A stretch of 5,708 nucleotides of DNA from Rhodanobacter sp. UBA5168 (GTDB lineage Bacteria; Pseudomonadota; Gammaproteobacteria; Xanthomonadales; Rhodanobacteraceae). The notes under the pieces were generated by a model. The model searched no databases and had not been told where the DNA came from. It worked only from the letters and a program-made list of their open reading frames with translations. The translations under genes were made by a program, and so were the position numbers. Shown here piece by piece: positions 1-5,708 of the stretch (positions are counted from its first letter, which is position 1; the number at the start of each line of letters is the position of its first letter). Where the stretch lies: the NCBI GenBank assembly GCA_002413455.1, contig DHXA01000012.1, forward strand, positions 464 to 6,171. The letters run 5' to 3'.

Positions 1-33
1 CCCTGGGCGGCAAGTCCGTGAGCTGGCGCCGGG

Positions 34-65
34 CTTTTCGACAGGACTCCTGTCCTGGCGAAAAG
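34..65. repeat. Nested inverted repeat (hairpin)
   Basis: CTTTTCG (34-40) pairs perfectly with CGAAAAG (59-65). Inside it ACAGGA (41-46) pairs with TCCTGT (48-53), leaving CCTGG (54-58) unpaired. There is no T-run after it on either strand, so it does not look like an intrinsic terminator. It is the outermost hairpin visible in the left repeat arm. Confidence 0.6.
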
Positions 66-88
66 GAGTCGACATCCTTGTCGACTCC
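65..88. repeat. Perfect 10-bp hairpin with TCCT/AGGA loop
   Basis: GGAGTCGACA (65-74), a 4-base loop TCCT, and TGTCGACTCC (79-88) form an uninterrupted 10-bp stem. The GGAT at its apex on the minus strand matches the GGAT at 340-343 in the right arm by position relative to the shared ten-mer. The stem sequences differ between the arms while the position is kept, as expected of a structural repeat whose stems drift by compensatory change. Confidence 0.65.
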
Positions 89-142
89 CCTGCGGGCCTG
101 TCGTCCCCATCTCACCGCCGCACAGGGGCCCCGGGTAGAGCG

Positions 143-161
143 GCGGGCCTTCGTGGCCCGC
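143..161. repeat. Perfect 7-bp GC hairpin
   Basis: GCGGGCC (143-149), loop TTCGT, GGCCCGC (155-161). It lies just inside the left anchor of the repeat pair. Neither flank has a run of T, so I do not call it a terminator. Confidence 0.5.
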
Positions 162-168
162 ACTCGGT

Positions 169-184
169 GAAAAGCTGAAAAGCT
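169..184. repeat. Tandem direct repeat, 2 x 8 bases
   Basis: GAAAAGCT occurs twice back to back (169-176, 177-184). It marks one side of the spacer between the two inverted repeat arms. It may be chance or slippage. Confidence 0.45.
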
Positions 185-256
185 AGCGCAAGAGCGACGC
201 ATGCTCTGCCGCGGCTTTGTTCTTGCTCTGCTTTTGATCTGGCTCTTCTAAAAAGT

Positions 257-273
257 ACGCGCAGGATGCGCGT
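257..273. repeat. Perfect 7-bp hairpin with GGA loop
   Basis: ACGCGCA (257-263), loop GGA, TGCGCGT (267-273). It sits just before the right anchor (279-292). The stem-GGAT-stem layout is the same style as the other hairpins of this region. Confidence 0.5.
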
Positions 274-381
274 TGCTTTACCCGGGGCCCCTCTGAAGCG
301 GCGGGCGGGTGGAGGAAAAGCCCGCAGGGTGGTTCGCAGGGATGCCCGCAAGGCGCGTAAGCGGGGTGTCCTTTCCTCTTG

Positions 382-417
382 GTTACTTCTCGTTTGGACA
401 AGCAAACGAGAAGTGAC
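382..417. repeat. Long hairpin, 12-bp perfect core
   Basis: ACTTCTCGTTTG (385-396), loop GACAAG, CAAACGAGAAGT (403-414). The stem extends to 382-417 through one G-U wobble, giving about 15 pairs in RNA. It is followed by TCGCCC, not T-rich sequence, so it is unlikely to be a classical intrinsic terminator. It lies about 120 bases before the pyrC start and would fold strongly in any transcript reading into pyrC from upstream. Confidence 0.7.
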
Positions 418-420
418 TCG

Positions 421-435
421 CCCTCCGAAGGAGGG
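421..435. repeat. Short hairpin CCCTCC-GAA-GGAGGG
   Basis: CCCTCC (421-426), loop GAA, GGAGGG (430-435) form a perfect 6-bp stem that follows the longer hairpin after three bases. It belongs to the same repeat module. Bases 451-537 between it and pyrC hold no further repeat, and I could not pick out a convincing sigma70 promoter there. Confidence 0.5.
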
Positions 436-537
436 TGAAAGCTCTGCTTCTGGGTTGTCACTTGCTGGCGGGCCAGACGACCCGACCGTAGCGACGCGAT
501 ACCATGTGCAATCCAGGTTGTATCGAGCCAGCAGACC

Positions 538-1590
538 ATGACACCTACGCGTCTTGAAATCACCCGCCCCGATGACTGGCATCTGCACCTCCGCGATGGC
601 GATGCGCTGGCTTCGGTGATCGCTCACACCGCGCAGCGATTTGCGCGGGCCATCGTGATGCCGAACCTGAAGCCGCCGGTGACGACGGTCGTGCAGACGG
701 AAGACTATCGGCGACGGATTCTCGCGAGTTTGCCGGCGGGTATGGGCTTCCAGCCGCTGATGACGCTGTACCTCACCGAGGACACCCCGGCCGAGGAGAT
801 CGTTCGCGCCAAAGAAAGCGACAGCGTTTTCGCGGTCAAGTATTACCCTGCTGGCGCCACCACCAATTCACAGTCCGGCGTGCGCGAGCTGTCGCGGGTG
901 TATCACGTGCTTGAAGCGATGGAGAAGCACGAACTGCCCTTGCTGCTGCACGGCGAGGTCACCGATCCGGACATCGACATCTTCGACCGCGAACGCGTTT
1001 TCATCGAGCGCCACCTGATGCCGCTGCAGGCACGGTTCCCGGCCTTGCGCATGGTGCTGGAGCACATCACTACCAGCGATGCGGTCGAGTTCGTCCGTGG
1101 CGCTCCGGCGAACGTGGCAGCCACGATCACCGCGCATCATCTGCTGCTCAACCGCAACGCGCTGTTCGAGGGTGGTATCCGCCCGCACAACTACTGCGCG
1201 CCGATCCTCAAGCGCGAAACGCATCGCGCCGCGTTGCTGCAGGCTGCCACCAGCGGCGATCCGCACTTCTTCCTCGGTACGGACAGCGCGCCGCATCCTC
1301 GCGAAGCGAAGGAAGCGGATTGCGGGTGCGCGGGGCTATATACGGCCCATGCGGCGCTGGAGCTCTATGCCGAGGCGTTCGAGCAGGCGGGTCGCCTGGA
1401 TCGGCTGGAAGCATTTGCCAGCTTCCATGGCCCGGACTTCTACCGCCTGCCGCGCAATCACGAGCGCATCGCGCTGGAACGCACGCCGTGGGTCGTGCCG
1501 GACGACTATCCGCTGGCGGGAGCCACCTGCAAGCCGATGCGCGCAGGCGAGTCGGTCGCCTGGGCGGTGGTGGATGCGATGTCTTCCTGA
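538..1590 (+). CDS. pyrC: Dihydroorotase, PyrC type (class II)
   Basis: This cytoplasmic zinc enzyme of de novo pyrimidine synthesis interconverts N-carbamoyl-L-aspartate and L-dihydroorotate. The 350-residue protein is the usual PyrC length and resembles E. coli PyrC end to end, including the N-terminal [12 protein letters not shown] block. All expected metal and catalytic residues are visible: His15 and His17 (HLH), Lys101 (the lysine that becomes carboxylated, in [12 protein letters not shown]), His138 (LLLHGE), His176 (LEHITT) and Asp249 (GTDSAPH). The ATG fits the family N-terminus. Its ribosome site is weak: the best match is GAG at 525-527, ten bases upstream. A 17-codon frame (504-557) overlaps the start and could couple translation. 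No partner gene follows on this strand; the next gene converges on it. Identity is very secure, regulation is not visible. Confidence 0.97.
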   Translation: MTPTRLEITRPDDWHLHLRDGDALASVIAHTAQRFARAIVMPNLKPPVTTVVQTEDYRRRILASLPAGMGFQPLMTLYLTEDTPAEEIVRAKESDSVFAVKYYPAGATTNSQSGVRELSRVYHVLEAMEKHELPLLLHGEVTDPDIDIFDRERVFIERHLMPLQARFPALRMVLEHITTSDAVEFVRGAPANVAATITAHHLLLNRNALFEGGIRPHNYCAPILKRETHRAALLQAATSGDPHFFLGTDSAPHPREAKEADCGCAGLYTAHAALELYAEAFEQAGRLDRLEAFASFHGPDFYRLPRNHERIALERTPWVVPDDYPLAGATCKPMRAGESVAWAVVDAMSS

Positions 1591-1627
1591 TCCGCCCGGT
1601 GCGAAGCTCTTTCGCTCCCGCCGGAAG

Positions 1628-1690
1628 TCCTCGGCAGGTTTGACGTCGTGGCAACGGGGTGCAGGCGATCAAGGTTGCCCCGGCCGAGGA
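1628..1690. terminator. Nested inverted repeat between convergent genes, possible terminator
   Basis: In the 171-base gap between pyrC and the tautomerase gene, TCCTCGGC (1628-1635) pairs with GCCGAGGA (1683-1690), and inside it GGCAAC (1650-1655) pairs with GTTGCC (1674-1679). Neither strand has a T-tract after it, so if it ends transcription it is not the classical intrinsic type. I saw no better terminator candidate in the gap. Confidence 0.2.
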
Positions 1691-1761
1691 AGACTGGTGC
1701 GTCATGGCCATCGGCGTTACTGGAGGTGTCCGCTTTAACGGGATGGAGCCGGAACAGTCGC

Positions 1762-2142
1762 TCACGCGTACTGCGCGACTCCATTCCCGAACGACCAGTT
1801 CTCCTTCACCACCTCGACCAGGTTGATGAACACATCCTCGGGACGCAGGCCCGGGTCGGTGGTGAATTTCTCCGCGATGGATTGATACAGCGCCTGCTTC
1901 TGTTGCAGCGTGCGCCCGCTGTTGCAGGTGATCTGCACGATCACTAGGTCGTCGCTGCGGGCGATGCCGAGATAGTTCGGGTCATAGTCGAATTCCTCGG
2001 CGTCATGCTGGCTGACCAGGATGAAGCGATCGTTCTCCGGCACGTTGAAGGCTTCGCGCATGGCCTGGTACACGCCACTGCGCAGCGCAGCGAGATGGGC
2101 GGGCGATTTGCCGCGACGTAGTGCTATGCGGACGAGTGGCAT
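1762..2142 (-). CDS. Tautomerase family protein (YusQ-like)
   Basis: This small cytoplasmic protein of 126 residues belongs to the tautomerase superfamily, closest to the Tautomerase_2/YusQ group. Members use an N-terminal proline, exposed after Met removal, as catalytic base; it is present here (MPLVRI). Other conserved stretches are the helix with AFNVPENDRF (31-40), YLGIARSDD (57-65), NSGRTLQQK (74-82), the RPEDVFINLVE segment (100-110) and the C-terminal ENWSFGNG (114-121). The ATG is supported by GGGAG at 2150-2154, seven bases upstream. It lies 78 bases downstream of gshA on the same strand. That gap has only a weak imperfect stem (about 2174-2200) with no T-run, so read-through from gshA is plausible. 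Natural substrates of this group are mostly unknown, so I assign no specific reaction. Confidence 0.9.
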   Translation of the reverse strand: MPLVRIALRRGKSPAHLAALRSGVYQAMREAFNVPENDRFILVSQHDAEEFDYDPNYLGIARSDDLVIVQITCNSGRTLQQKQALYQSIAEKFTTDPGLRPEDVFINLVEVVKENWSFGNGVAQYA

Positions 2143-2149
2143 GGGGATA

Positions 2150-2154
2150 CTCCC
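2150..2154 (-). promoter_or_regulatory. Ribosome binding site of the tautomerase gene
   Basis: GGGAG on the minus strand, seven bases before the ATG at 2142. This good Shine-Dalgarno match fixes the start, which also puts the catalytic proline at position 2. Confidence 0.6.
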
Positions 2155-2220
2155 AGCTGGGTTGGAGGTCGGCAGCGCACGTCACGGAAGAGATGACGCT
2201 CTTGCTGCGGTCGCGTGGAC

Positions 2221-3588
2221 TCAGTACGCGAACTCGCGGAACGCCGGATCCACGCTGCCGTTCCACGCGCCATGGAACAGCTCCAGCTTGCGCTCAGCCG
2301 GGGTCTGGTTGGCCTGCACGATCTCGATCATCGGTTCCAGGAAGATGCTTTCGTCGGCGCCGTTCTTGTTGAGCTTGGCACGGCGCCGCAGGCCGTGGCC
2401 CGCGATCTTCAGCGCTTCTTCGGCGAGGTCACGCACCGTGCCACCACGGAACGGCAGCTTCAGCGCGTGCTTCGGCACACCGTCGCGCAGCGCATGACGT
2501 TCCTCGCGGCTGAAATCCTTGACCAGATCCCACGCGGCATCCAGCGCCTCGTCGTCGTATAGCAAGCCGACCCAGAACGCGGGCAGCGCGCACAGGCGAT
2601 TCCACGGGCCGCCGTCGGCACCGCGCATTTCCAGGTACTGCTTCAGGCGCACCTCGGGGAAAGCGGTGGTGAGGTGGTCGGCGAAGTCCTTCATGTTCGC
2701 CTTGGCACCCGGCAGCATCGGCAGTTCGCCGGCCATGAACTTCTTGAAGTCCTGACCGGCCAGGTCGATGTATTTGCCATCCTGGAAGCTGAAGTACATC
2801 GGCACGTCGAGGATGTAGTCGACATAGCGCTCGTAGCCGAAGCCATCGGCGAACACGAAGTCCAGCATCCCTGTTCGGTGCGGGTCGGTATCGGTCCAGA
2901 TGTGCGAGCGATACGACAGATAGCCGTTTGGACGTCCTTCCGTGAACGGCGAATCGGCGAACAGCGCGGTGGCGATCGGCTGCAGCGCGAGACTGGTGCG
3001 GAACTTCTTGATCATGTCCGCTTCGCTGGAAAAATCCAGGTTCACCTGCACGGTGCAGGTGCGCGTCATCATGTCCAGGCCGAGCGAGCCGACCTTGGGC
3101 ATGTACTCGCGCATGATCTTGTAGCGGCCCTTGGGCATCCACGGCATCTCGTCGCGGCGCCACTTCGGCTGGAAGCCCATACCGAGGAAGCCCAGGCCCA
3201 TGCCGTCGGCGATCGAGCGCACTTCTTCCAGATGCGAGTTCACCTCGCGACAGGTCTCGTGCACGGTTTCCAGCGGCGCGCCGGACAACTCGAGCTGTCC
3301 AGCCGGTTCCAGGGTGATCGAGGCGGCGTCCCGCGACAGCGCGACGGGATTTCCGCCCTCGCGCGCCACGTTCCAGCCGTAGCGGGTGGCCAGCGTTTCC
3401 AACAGCATGGCAATGCCACGATCACCCTCGAAAGTGGGCGGACGCAGAGTGTCGGTGAGGAAGCCGAACTTCTCGTGCTCGGTGCCGATACGCCATGCCT
3501 CGCGCGGTTTCTCCCCGGCAGCGAGGTAATCGGCCAGTTGCTGGCGGCCCTGGATCGGGGTGCTCTTGACGGCACTGGGTATGGACAC
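2221..3588 (-). CDS. gshA: Glutamate-cysteine ligase, plant/proteobacterial type
   Basis: This enzyme catalyses the ATP-dependent joining of L-glutamate and L-cysteine into gamma-glutamylcysteine, the first step of glutathione synthesis in the cytoplasm. It matches the plant-type GCS2 family over its whole length and is close to the Xanthomonas form as I remember it. Counting from my chosen start (455 residues), landmarks are [12 protein letters not shown] (32-43), [11 protein letters not shown] (93-103), GMGFQPKW (136-143), [11 protein letters not shown] (176-186), SYRSHIW (225-231) and [16 protein letters not shown] (317-332). I prefer the GTG at 3588 because GAGG (3597-3600) lies eight bases upstream and the family N-terminus begins near there. 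The frame stays open to a TTG at 3642 (473 residues), but that start has no ribosome site and adds family-untypical residues. The ligase gshB is not in the window. I found no strong promoter in the 148-base gap upstream. Confidence 0.95.
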   Translation of the reverse strand: MSIPSAVKSTPIQGRQQLADYLAAGEKPREAWRIGTEHEKFGFLTDTLRPPTFEGDRGIAMLLETLATRYGWNVAREGGNPVALSRDAASITLEPAGQLELSGAPLETVHETCREVNSHLEEVRSIADGMGLGFLGMGFQPKWRRDEMPWMPKGRYKIMREYMPKVGSLGLDMMTRTCTVQVNLDFSSEADMIKKFRTSLALQPIATALFADSPFTEGRPNGYLSYRSHIWTDTDPHRTGMLDFVFADGFGYERYVDYILDVPMYFSFQDGKYIDLAGQDFKKFMAGELPMLPGAKANMKDFADHLTTAFPEVRLKQYLEMRGADGGPWNRLCALPAFWVGLLYDDEALDAAWDLVKDFSREERHALRDGVPKHALKLPFRGGTVRDLAEEALKIAGHGLRRRAKLNKNGADESIFLEPMIEIVQANQTPAERKLELFHGAWNGSVDPAFREFAY

Positions 3589-3596
3589 GGGCGAAG

Positions 3597-3600
3597 CCTC
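3597..3600 (-). promoter_or_regulatory. Ribosome binding site deciding the gshA start
   Basis: GAGG on the minus strand, eight bases before the GTG at 3588. No comparable motif precedes the alternative TTG (3642) or GTG (3618). Two short competing stems overlap it: CTCGC/GCGAG (3598-3614) and GCGA/TCGC (3591-3602). Confidence 0.5.
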
Positions 3601-3716
3601 GCAGGATGAGCGAGTCACTATGGGGGTGTTGCGTGACAACAAAAAGGGGGTAACGACAAATAATTGGACGGGGCAGTACAGATGCGGTCGAGCTATTGCC
3701 TGCGCGACTTGTGCGG

Positions 3717-3735
3717 CCAGTCCACCAAGGACTGG
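3717..3735 (-). terminator. Hairpin directly after the ankyrin gene stop
   Basis: Read on the minus strand, CCAGTCC, loop TTGGT, GGACTGG begins one base after the TAA stop (3737-3739). The stem is a perfect 7 bp. The following bases are GCCGCAC with no T-run, so it may be a 3'-end stabilising hairpin or part of a factor-dependent terminator, not a classical one. Confidence 0.35.
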
Positions 3736-3736
3736 T

Positions 3737-4504
3737 TTAGCGCGCAGATGCTACGGCAGGGCAGGTCAGTCGTGCGGTCAGGACAGCGGGCAGGCCAGCG
3801 CGGTGGCCGATTTCTGCGAGCGGAATGAATTTACGTTTGGCCTTGGGCATGCGTTCTCGCCCAAGACGATCATGAGCACATGCGTTGGCCCCATGGTCGA
3901 GCAGGCGTTGCACGATGGCGGCGTTGCCATTCAGGGTTGCCGCGTCCAGAGCGTCGGCGATGTTGGGAACCTGTCGTGCCATCACGTCGGCACGATGGCT
4001 CAACAGTGCGTCCACCGTAGCTACGTCGCCGCAATTAGCGGCGATGGGCAATGCCGGGCCGACGAGCGTACCGTGATCGTTGAGCATGCCGTTCCTGGCG
4101 AACGTCTTTCGCATCGACGGATCCAGCGTGTGGCTCAGGAATTCTTCTTTGTAGCCTGGAAGCAGTGCGCTTGCATTGGCATCGGCTCCGTCATCCAGCA
4201 GGGCTGCTACCACATCGGACTGGCCGGCCTGCACGGCAAACATCATTGCGGACTGACGCCATCGCGTGGCTTCATTGTGCGGCATTGCACTCAGTTTTCG
4301 ACGTAGCACCGTGAGTCGGCCATCGCCGGCGTCGGCGAGTAGCGATGCATGTTCGGGAGAGGTGGCCAGCTGCCCGACCAGAGAATCCACCGACACGGTT
4401 GCGCGCTCCGTGCGACAAGTATTGGCGAGTGGGAGTTCGTCGCTGGCAGTAGCCGACGTGGCCAGCAGCAATCCGAATGCGAGCGCAACGAAGCGGTTTG
4501 ACAT
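3737..4504 (-). CDS. Exported ankyrin-repeat protein
   Basis: This 255-residue protein has a clear N-terminal signal peptide: MSNR, a hydrophobic stretch from about 5 to 17, and a signal-peptidase I site Ala-Thr-Ala (18-20) before SDE. It should therefore act in the periplasm or outside the cell. At least three ankyrin-like units are visible: about 84-113 ([20 protein letters not shown]), 150-178 ([20 protein letters not shown]) and 182-210 ([21 protein letters not shown]). A non-repeat insert (about 114-148) separates the first two. The mature part has four cysteines (30, 158, 209, 248), so disulfides are possible. Ankyrin repeats bind other proteins; the partner cannot be read from the sequence. 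The ATG has GGGG nine bases upstream and AAGGA slightly farther. It lies downstream of rho but is cut off by a strong terminator, so it is probably its own transcription unit. Confidence 0.8.
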   Translation of the reverse strand: MSNRFVALAFGLLLATSATASDELPLANTCRTERATVSVDSLVGQLATSPEHASLLADAGDGRLTVLRRKLSAMPHNEATRWRQSAMMFAVQAGQSDVVAALLDDGADANASALLPGYKEEFLSHTLDPSMRKTFARNGMLNDHGTLVGPALPIAANCGDVATVDALLSHRADVMARQVPNIADALDAATLNGNAAIVQRLLDHGANACAHDRLGRERMPKAKRKFIPLAEIGHRAGLPAVLTARLTCPAVASAR

Positions 4505-4534
4505 GGCGCGGACCCCATCCTTGAAGGTTTCGGC

Positions 4535-4563
4535 ATTCCAACAAACCTGATACTACGTCGCAA
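4535..4563 (-). promoter_or_regulatory. Possible promoter of the ankyrin gene
   Basis: On the minus strand TTGCGA (4558-4563) and TGGAAT (4535-4540) are spaced by 17 bases, each matching 4 of 6 sigma70 consensus positions. The predicted transcript would start about 25 bases before the ATG. It sits in the 67-base gap left by the rho terminator, where a promoter is expected, but the match itself is modest. Confidence 0.25.
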
Positions 4564-4571
4564 GTGCCAAG

Positions 4572-4600
4572 AAAAAGGCCAGCGATACGCTGGCCTTTTT
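4572..4600 (-). terminator. Intrinsic terminator of rho
   Basis: AAAAAGGCCAGCG, loop of three, CGCTGGCCTTTTT is a perfect 13-bp inverted repeat with a GC-rich centre and an A/T-run on both sides. It starts 19 bases after the rho stop codon. On the minus strand the stem ends in five T, the textbook intrinsic terminator layout. The symmetry would also let it work on the plus strand, where no gene leads into it. Confidence 0.9.
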
Positions 4601-4619
4601 GTCTGGGCATGCAGTGTGA

Positions 4620-5708
4620 TCAGCGCTTCATCGAATTGAAGAACTCATCGTTGGACTTGGTGTTCTTCATCTTGTCGAGCATGAACTCCATCGCGGAAAG
4701 CTCGTCCATCGGGTGCAGCAGCTTGCGCAGGATCCAGATCTTGGAAAGCATGTCTGGCTCGATCAGCAAATCCTCGCGGCGGGTGCCGGAGCGGTTGATG
4801 TCGATGGCCGGGTAGACGCGCTTCTCGGAGATGCGGCGGGACAGGTGCACTTCCATGTTGCCGGTGCCCTTGAACTCCTCGTAGATCACCTCGTCCATCT
4901 TGCTGCCGGTTTCGGTCAGCGCGGTGGCGATGATGGTCAGGCTGCCGCCTTCCTCGACGTTGCGGGCGGCGCCGAAGAAGCGCTTCGGGCGCTGCAAGGC
5001 GTTCGCGTCCACGCCGCCGGTGAGCACCTTGCCGGAGCTCGGGATCACCGTGTTGTAGGCACGCGCCAGGCGGGTGATCGAATCGAGCAGGATGATCACG
5101 TCCTTCTTGTGCTCGACCAGGCGTTTGGCGCGCTCGATCACCATTTCGGCGACCTGCACGTGGCGCACGGCCGGCTCGTCGAAGGTCGATGAAATGACCT
5201 CGGCACGCACGGTGCGGGCTATCTCGGTGACTTCTTCCGGGCGCTCGTCGATCAGCAGCATGATCAGGTGCGCTTCGGGATGGTTGTACTGGATGGCCTG
5301 GGCGATGTTCTGCAGCATCATCGTCTTGCCGGATTTCGGCTGGGAGACGATCAGGCCGCGCTGGCCCTTGCCGATCGGTGCGATCAGGTCGAGGATGCGG
5401 CCGGTGATGTCCTCGCTCGACCCATTGCCGCGTTCCAGCTTGAATGCCTTGCGCGGGAACAGCGGAGTGAGGTTCTCGAACAGCATCTTGTTCTTCGACG
5501 CCTCCGGCGGATCGCCGTTGATGTCGTCGACGCGCAGCATCGCGAAGTAGCGCTCGCCTTCCTTCGGGTGGCGCACGCGGCCGGTGATGTAGTCGCCGGT
5601 GCGCAGGTTGAAGCGGCGGATCTGGCTGGGCGACACGTAGATGTCGTCCGGGCCGGCCAGGTAGGACTCGTCGGCCGAACGCAGGAAGCCGAAGCCGTCC
5701 TGCAGGAT
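4620..5708 (-). CDS. rho: Transcription termination factor Rho (5' end cut by window edge)
   Basis: This is the RNA-dependent ATPase and helicase that ends transcription as a hexamer. The visible 362 residues run from [16 protein letters not shown] to the C-terminus; by comparison with E. coli Rho (419 residues) roughly 56 N-terminal residues lie beyond the right edge. Seen in order: the primary RNA-binding RNP-like GFGFLR motif (residues 5-10 of the fragment), Walker A SQPKSGKT (122-129, bases 5322-5345), [26 protein letters not shown], Walker [17 protein letters not shown] (about 204-219), the Q-loop [10 protein letters not shown], the R-loop GTGNMEV, and the typical tail [14 protein letters not shown] at 5634-5636 could be taken for a start, but the family sequence continues upstream without a break, so it is internal. 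The gene is followed by its own intrinsic terminator. Confidence 0.97.
   Translation of the reverse strand: MLQDGFGFLRSADESYLAGPDDIYVSPSQIRRFNLRTGDYITGRVRHPKEGERYFAMLRVDDINGDPPEASKNKMLFENLTPLFPRKAFKLERGNGSSEDITGRILDLIAPIGKGQRGLIVSQPKSGKTMMLQNIAQAIQYNHPEAHLIMLLIDERPEEVTEIARTVRAEVISSTFDEPAVRHVQVAEMVIERAKRLVEHKKDVIILLDSITRLARAYNTVIPSSGKVLTGGVDANALQRPKRFFGAARNVEEGGSLTIIATALTETGSKMDEVIYEEFKGTGNMEVHLSRRISEKRVYPAIDINRSGTRREDLLIEPDMLSKIWILRKLLHPMDELSAMEFMLDKMKNTKSNDEFFNSMKR

Larger units (their letters stand above)
1..137 (-). repeat. Left, minus-oriented copy of an intergenic repeat element
   Basis: Read on the minus strand, this arm begins with a 14-base anchor (124-137) that is the exact reverse complement of 279-292. 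After 26 bases comes the ten-mer GCCCGCAGGG (complement of 88-97), then exactly 10 bases, then GGAT at the tip of a perfect hairpin (65-88). The right arm (279 onward) shows the same landmarks with spacings of 27 and 10 bases, so I read the arms as diverged inverted copies of one element. Beyond the hairpin this arm has a second nested hairpin (34-65) that the right arm lacks. The outer boundary is not visible and may lie beyond base 1. The composition resembles non-coding repeats I recall between genes of Xanthomonadales, but that match is from memory. Confidence 0.55.
279..450 (+). repeat. Right, plus-oriented copy of the intergenic repeat element
   Basis: This arm starts with the 14-base anchor TACCCGGGGCCCCT (279-292), then GCCCGCAGGG (320-329), then GGAT (340-343) in an imperfect hairpin. 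It mirrors the left arm on the opposite strand. It continues into GGTTACTT (381-388), a long hairpin (382-417) and a short one (421-435), then GAAAGCTCTGCTTC (437-450). The GGTTACTT...AAGTGAC block resembles a module I recall as very common between genes of Xanthomonadaceae and relatives. The right boundary is approximate. No coding function is apparent: frames that cross the arm on both strands are low-complexity and Arg/Pro-rich. Confidence 0.55.

Noticed and set aside
143..161. GC hairpin considered as an intrinsic terminator for a gene left of the window
   Set aside because: No T-run follows on either strand, and it fits better as part of the repeat element.
1..460. CRISPR array or IS element
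   Set aside because: The repeats are inverted, unequal in spacing and few; there are no regular spacers, no transposase frame, and no visible target-site duplication.
455..537. Sigma70 promoter for pyrC (TTGTCA at 455-460, TACCAT at 500-505, TTGTAT at 518-523)
   Set aside because: None of the candidate -35 and -10 boxes pair at 16-18 base spacing with acceptable matches, so I did not list a promoter.
266..541. 91-residue plus-strand open frame ahead of pyrC
   Set aside because: It lies across the right repeat arm, so its peptide (for example [14 protein letters not shown]) is only the translation of the inverted repeats. Such peptides are often annotated as hypothetical proteins but show no protein-like features.
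112..627. 171-residue minus-strand open frame (and a 126-residue one at 183-563)
   Set aside because: Both run through the hairpin-rich repeat arms and overlap the conserved 5' end of pyrC on the opposite strand. The translations are Arg/Pro/Ser-rich with no domain, as expected for frames opened by GC-rich repeats.
1079..1738. 219-residue plus-strand frame overlapping pyrC, and minus-strand frames at 868-1296 and 1208-1765
   Set aside because: pyrC accounts for this DNA with all active-site residues in place; the overlapping frames are Arg/Ser/Ala-rich shadows.
2674..3609. 311-residue plus-strand frame opposite gshA
   Set aside because: It is antisense to the conserved gshA coding sequence; its His/Gln/Arg-rich composition is typical of a complementary-strand frame in GC-rich DNA.
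3560..4306. 248-residue plus-strand frame opposite the ankyrin gene and the gshA 5' end
   Set aside because: The minus-strand frame has a signal peptide and ankyrin motifs, while this one crosses two genes and an intergenic gap and has no recognisable feature.
4713..5550. Plus-strand frames (159 and 158 residues) opposite rho
   Set aside because: They are antisense to highly conserved Rho sequence and have no start context or motif of their own.

Overview
The window looks like chromosomal core sequence from a GC-rich gammaproteobacterium of the Xanthomonadales/Lysobacterales group. A Rhodanobacteraceae-type genome (Dyella, Luteibacter, Rhodanobacter or similar) is my best guess. This rests on recalled resemblance of the glutamate-cysteine ligase and Rho sequences to that group, and on the style of intergenic repeat at the left end. 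No database search was run.

Layout. Positions 1-537 hold no convincing gene. They are packed with inverted repeats and contain two divergently oriented copies of one non-coding repeat element. Next is pyrC (dihydroorotase, + strand, 538-1590). It converges on a minus-strand block: a tautomerase-family gene (1762-2142), gshA (plant-type glutamate-cysteine ligase, 2221-3588 with the start I prefer), an exported ankyrin-repeat protein (3737-4504), and the 3' six-sevenths or so of rho (4620 to the right edge, start outside the window). A very clean intrinsic terminator (4572-4600) ends rho and separates it from the ankyrin gene.

How the genes relate. pyrC makes a pyrimidine precursor, gshA makes the glutathione precursor gamma-glutamylcysteine, and rho ends transcription; all are housekeeping genes with no common pathway. 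The tautomerase gene lies 78 bases downstream of gshA on the same strand with no T-tailed terminator between, so the two may be co-transcribed. The ankyrin gene is the least standard gene here: it has a clear signal peptide and about three ankyrin units, and its target cannot be read from the sequence.

I see no new multi-gene system such as defence, biosynthesis or a mobile element with its own enzymes. The most interesting items are the head-to-head repeat pair upstream of pyrC, a 17-codon reading frame overlapping the pyrC start, and the secreted ankyrin protein.
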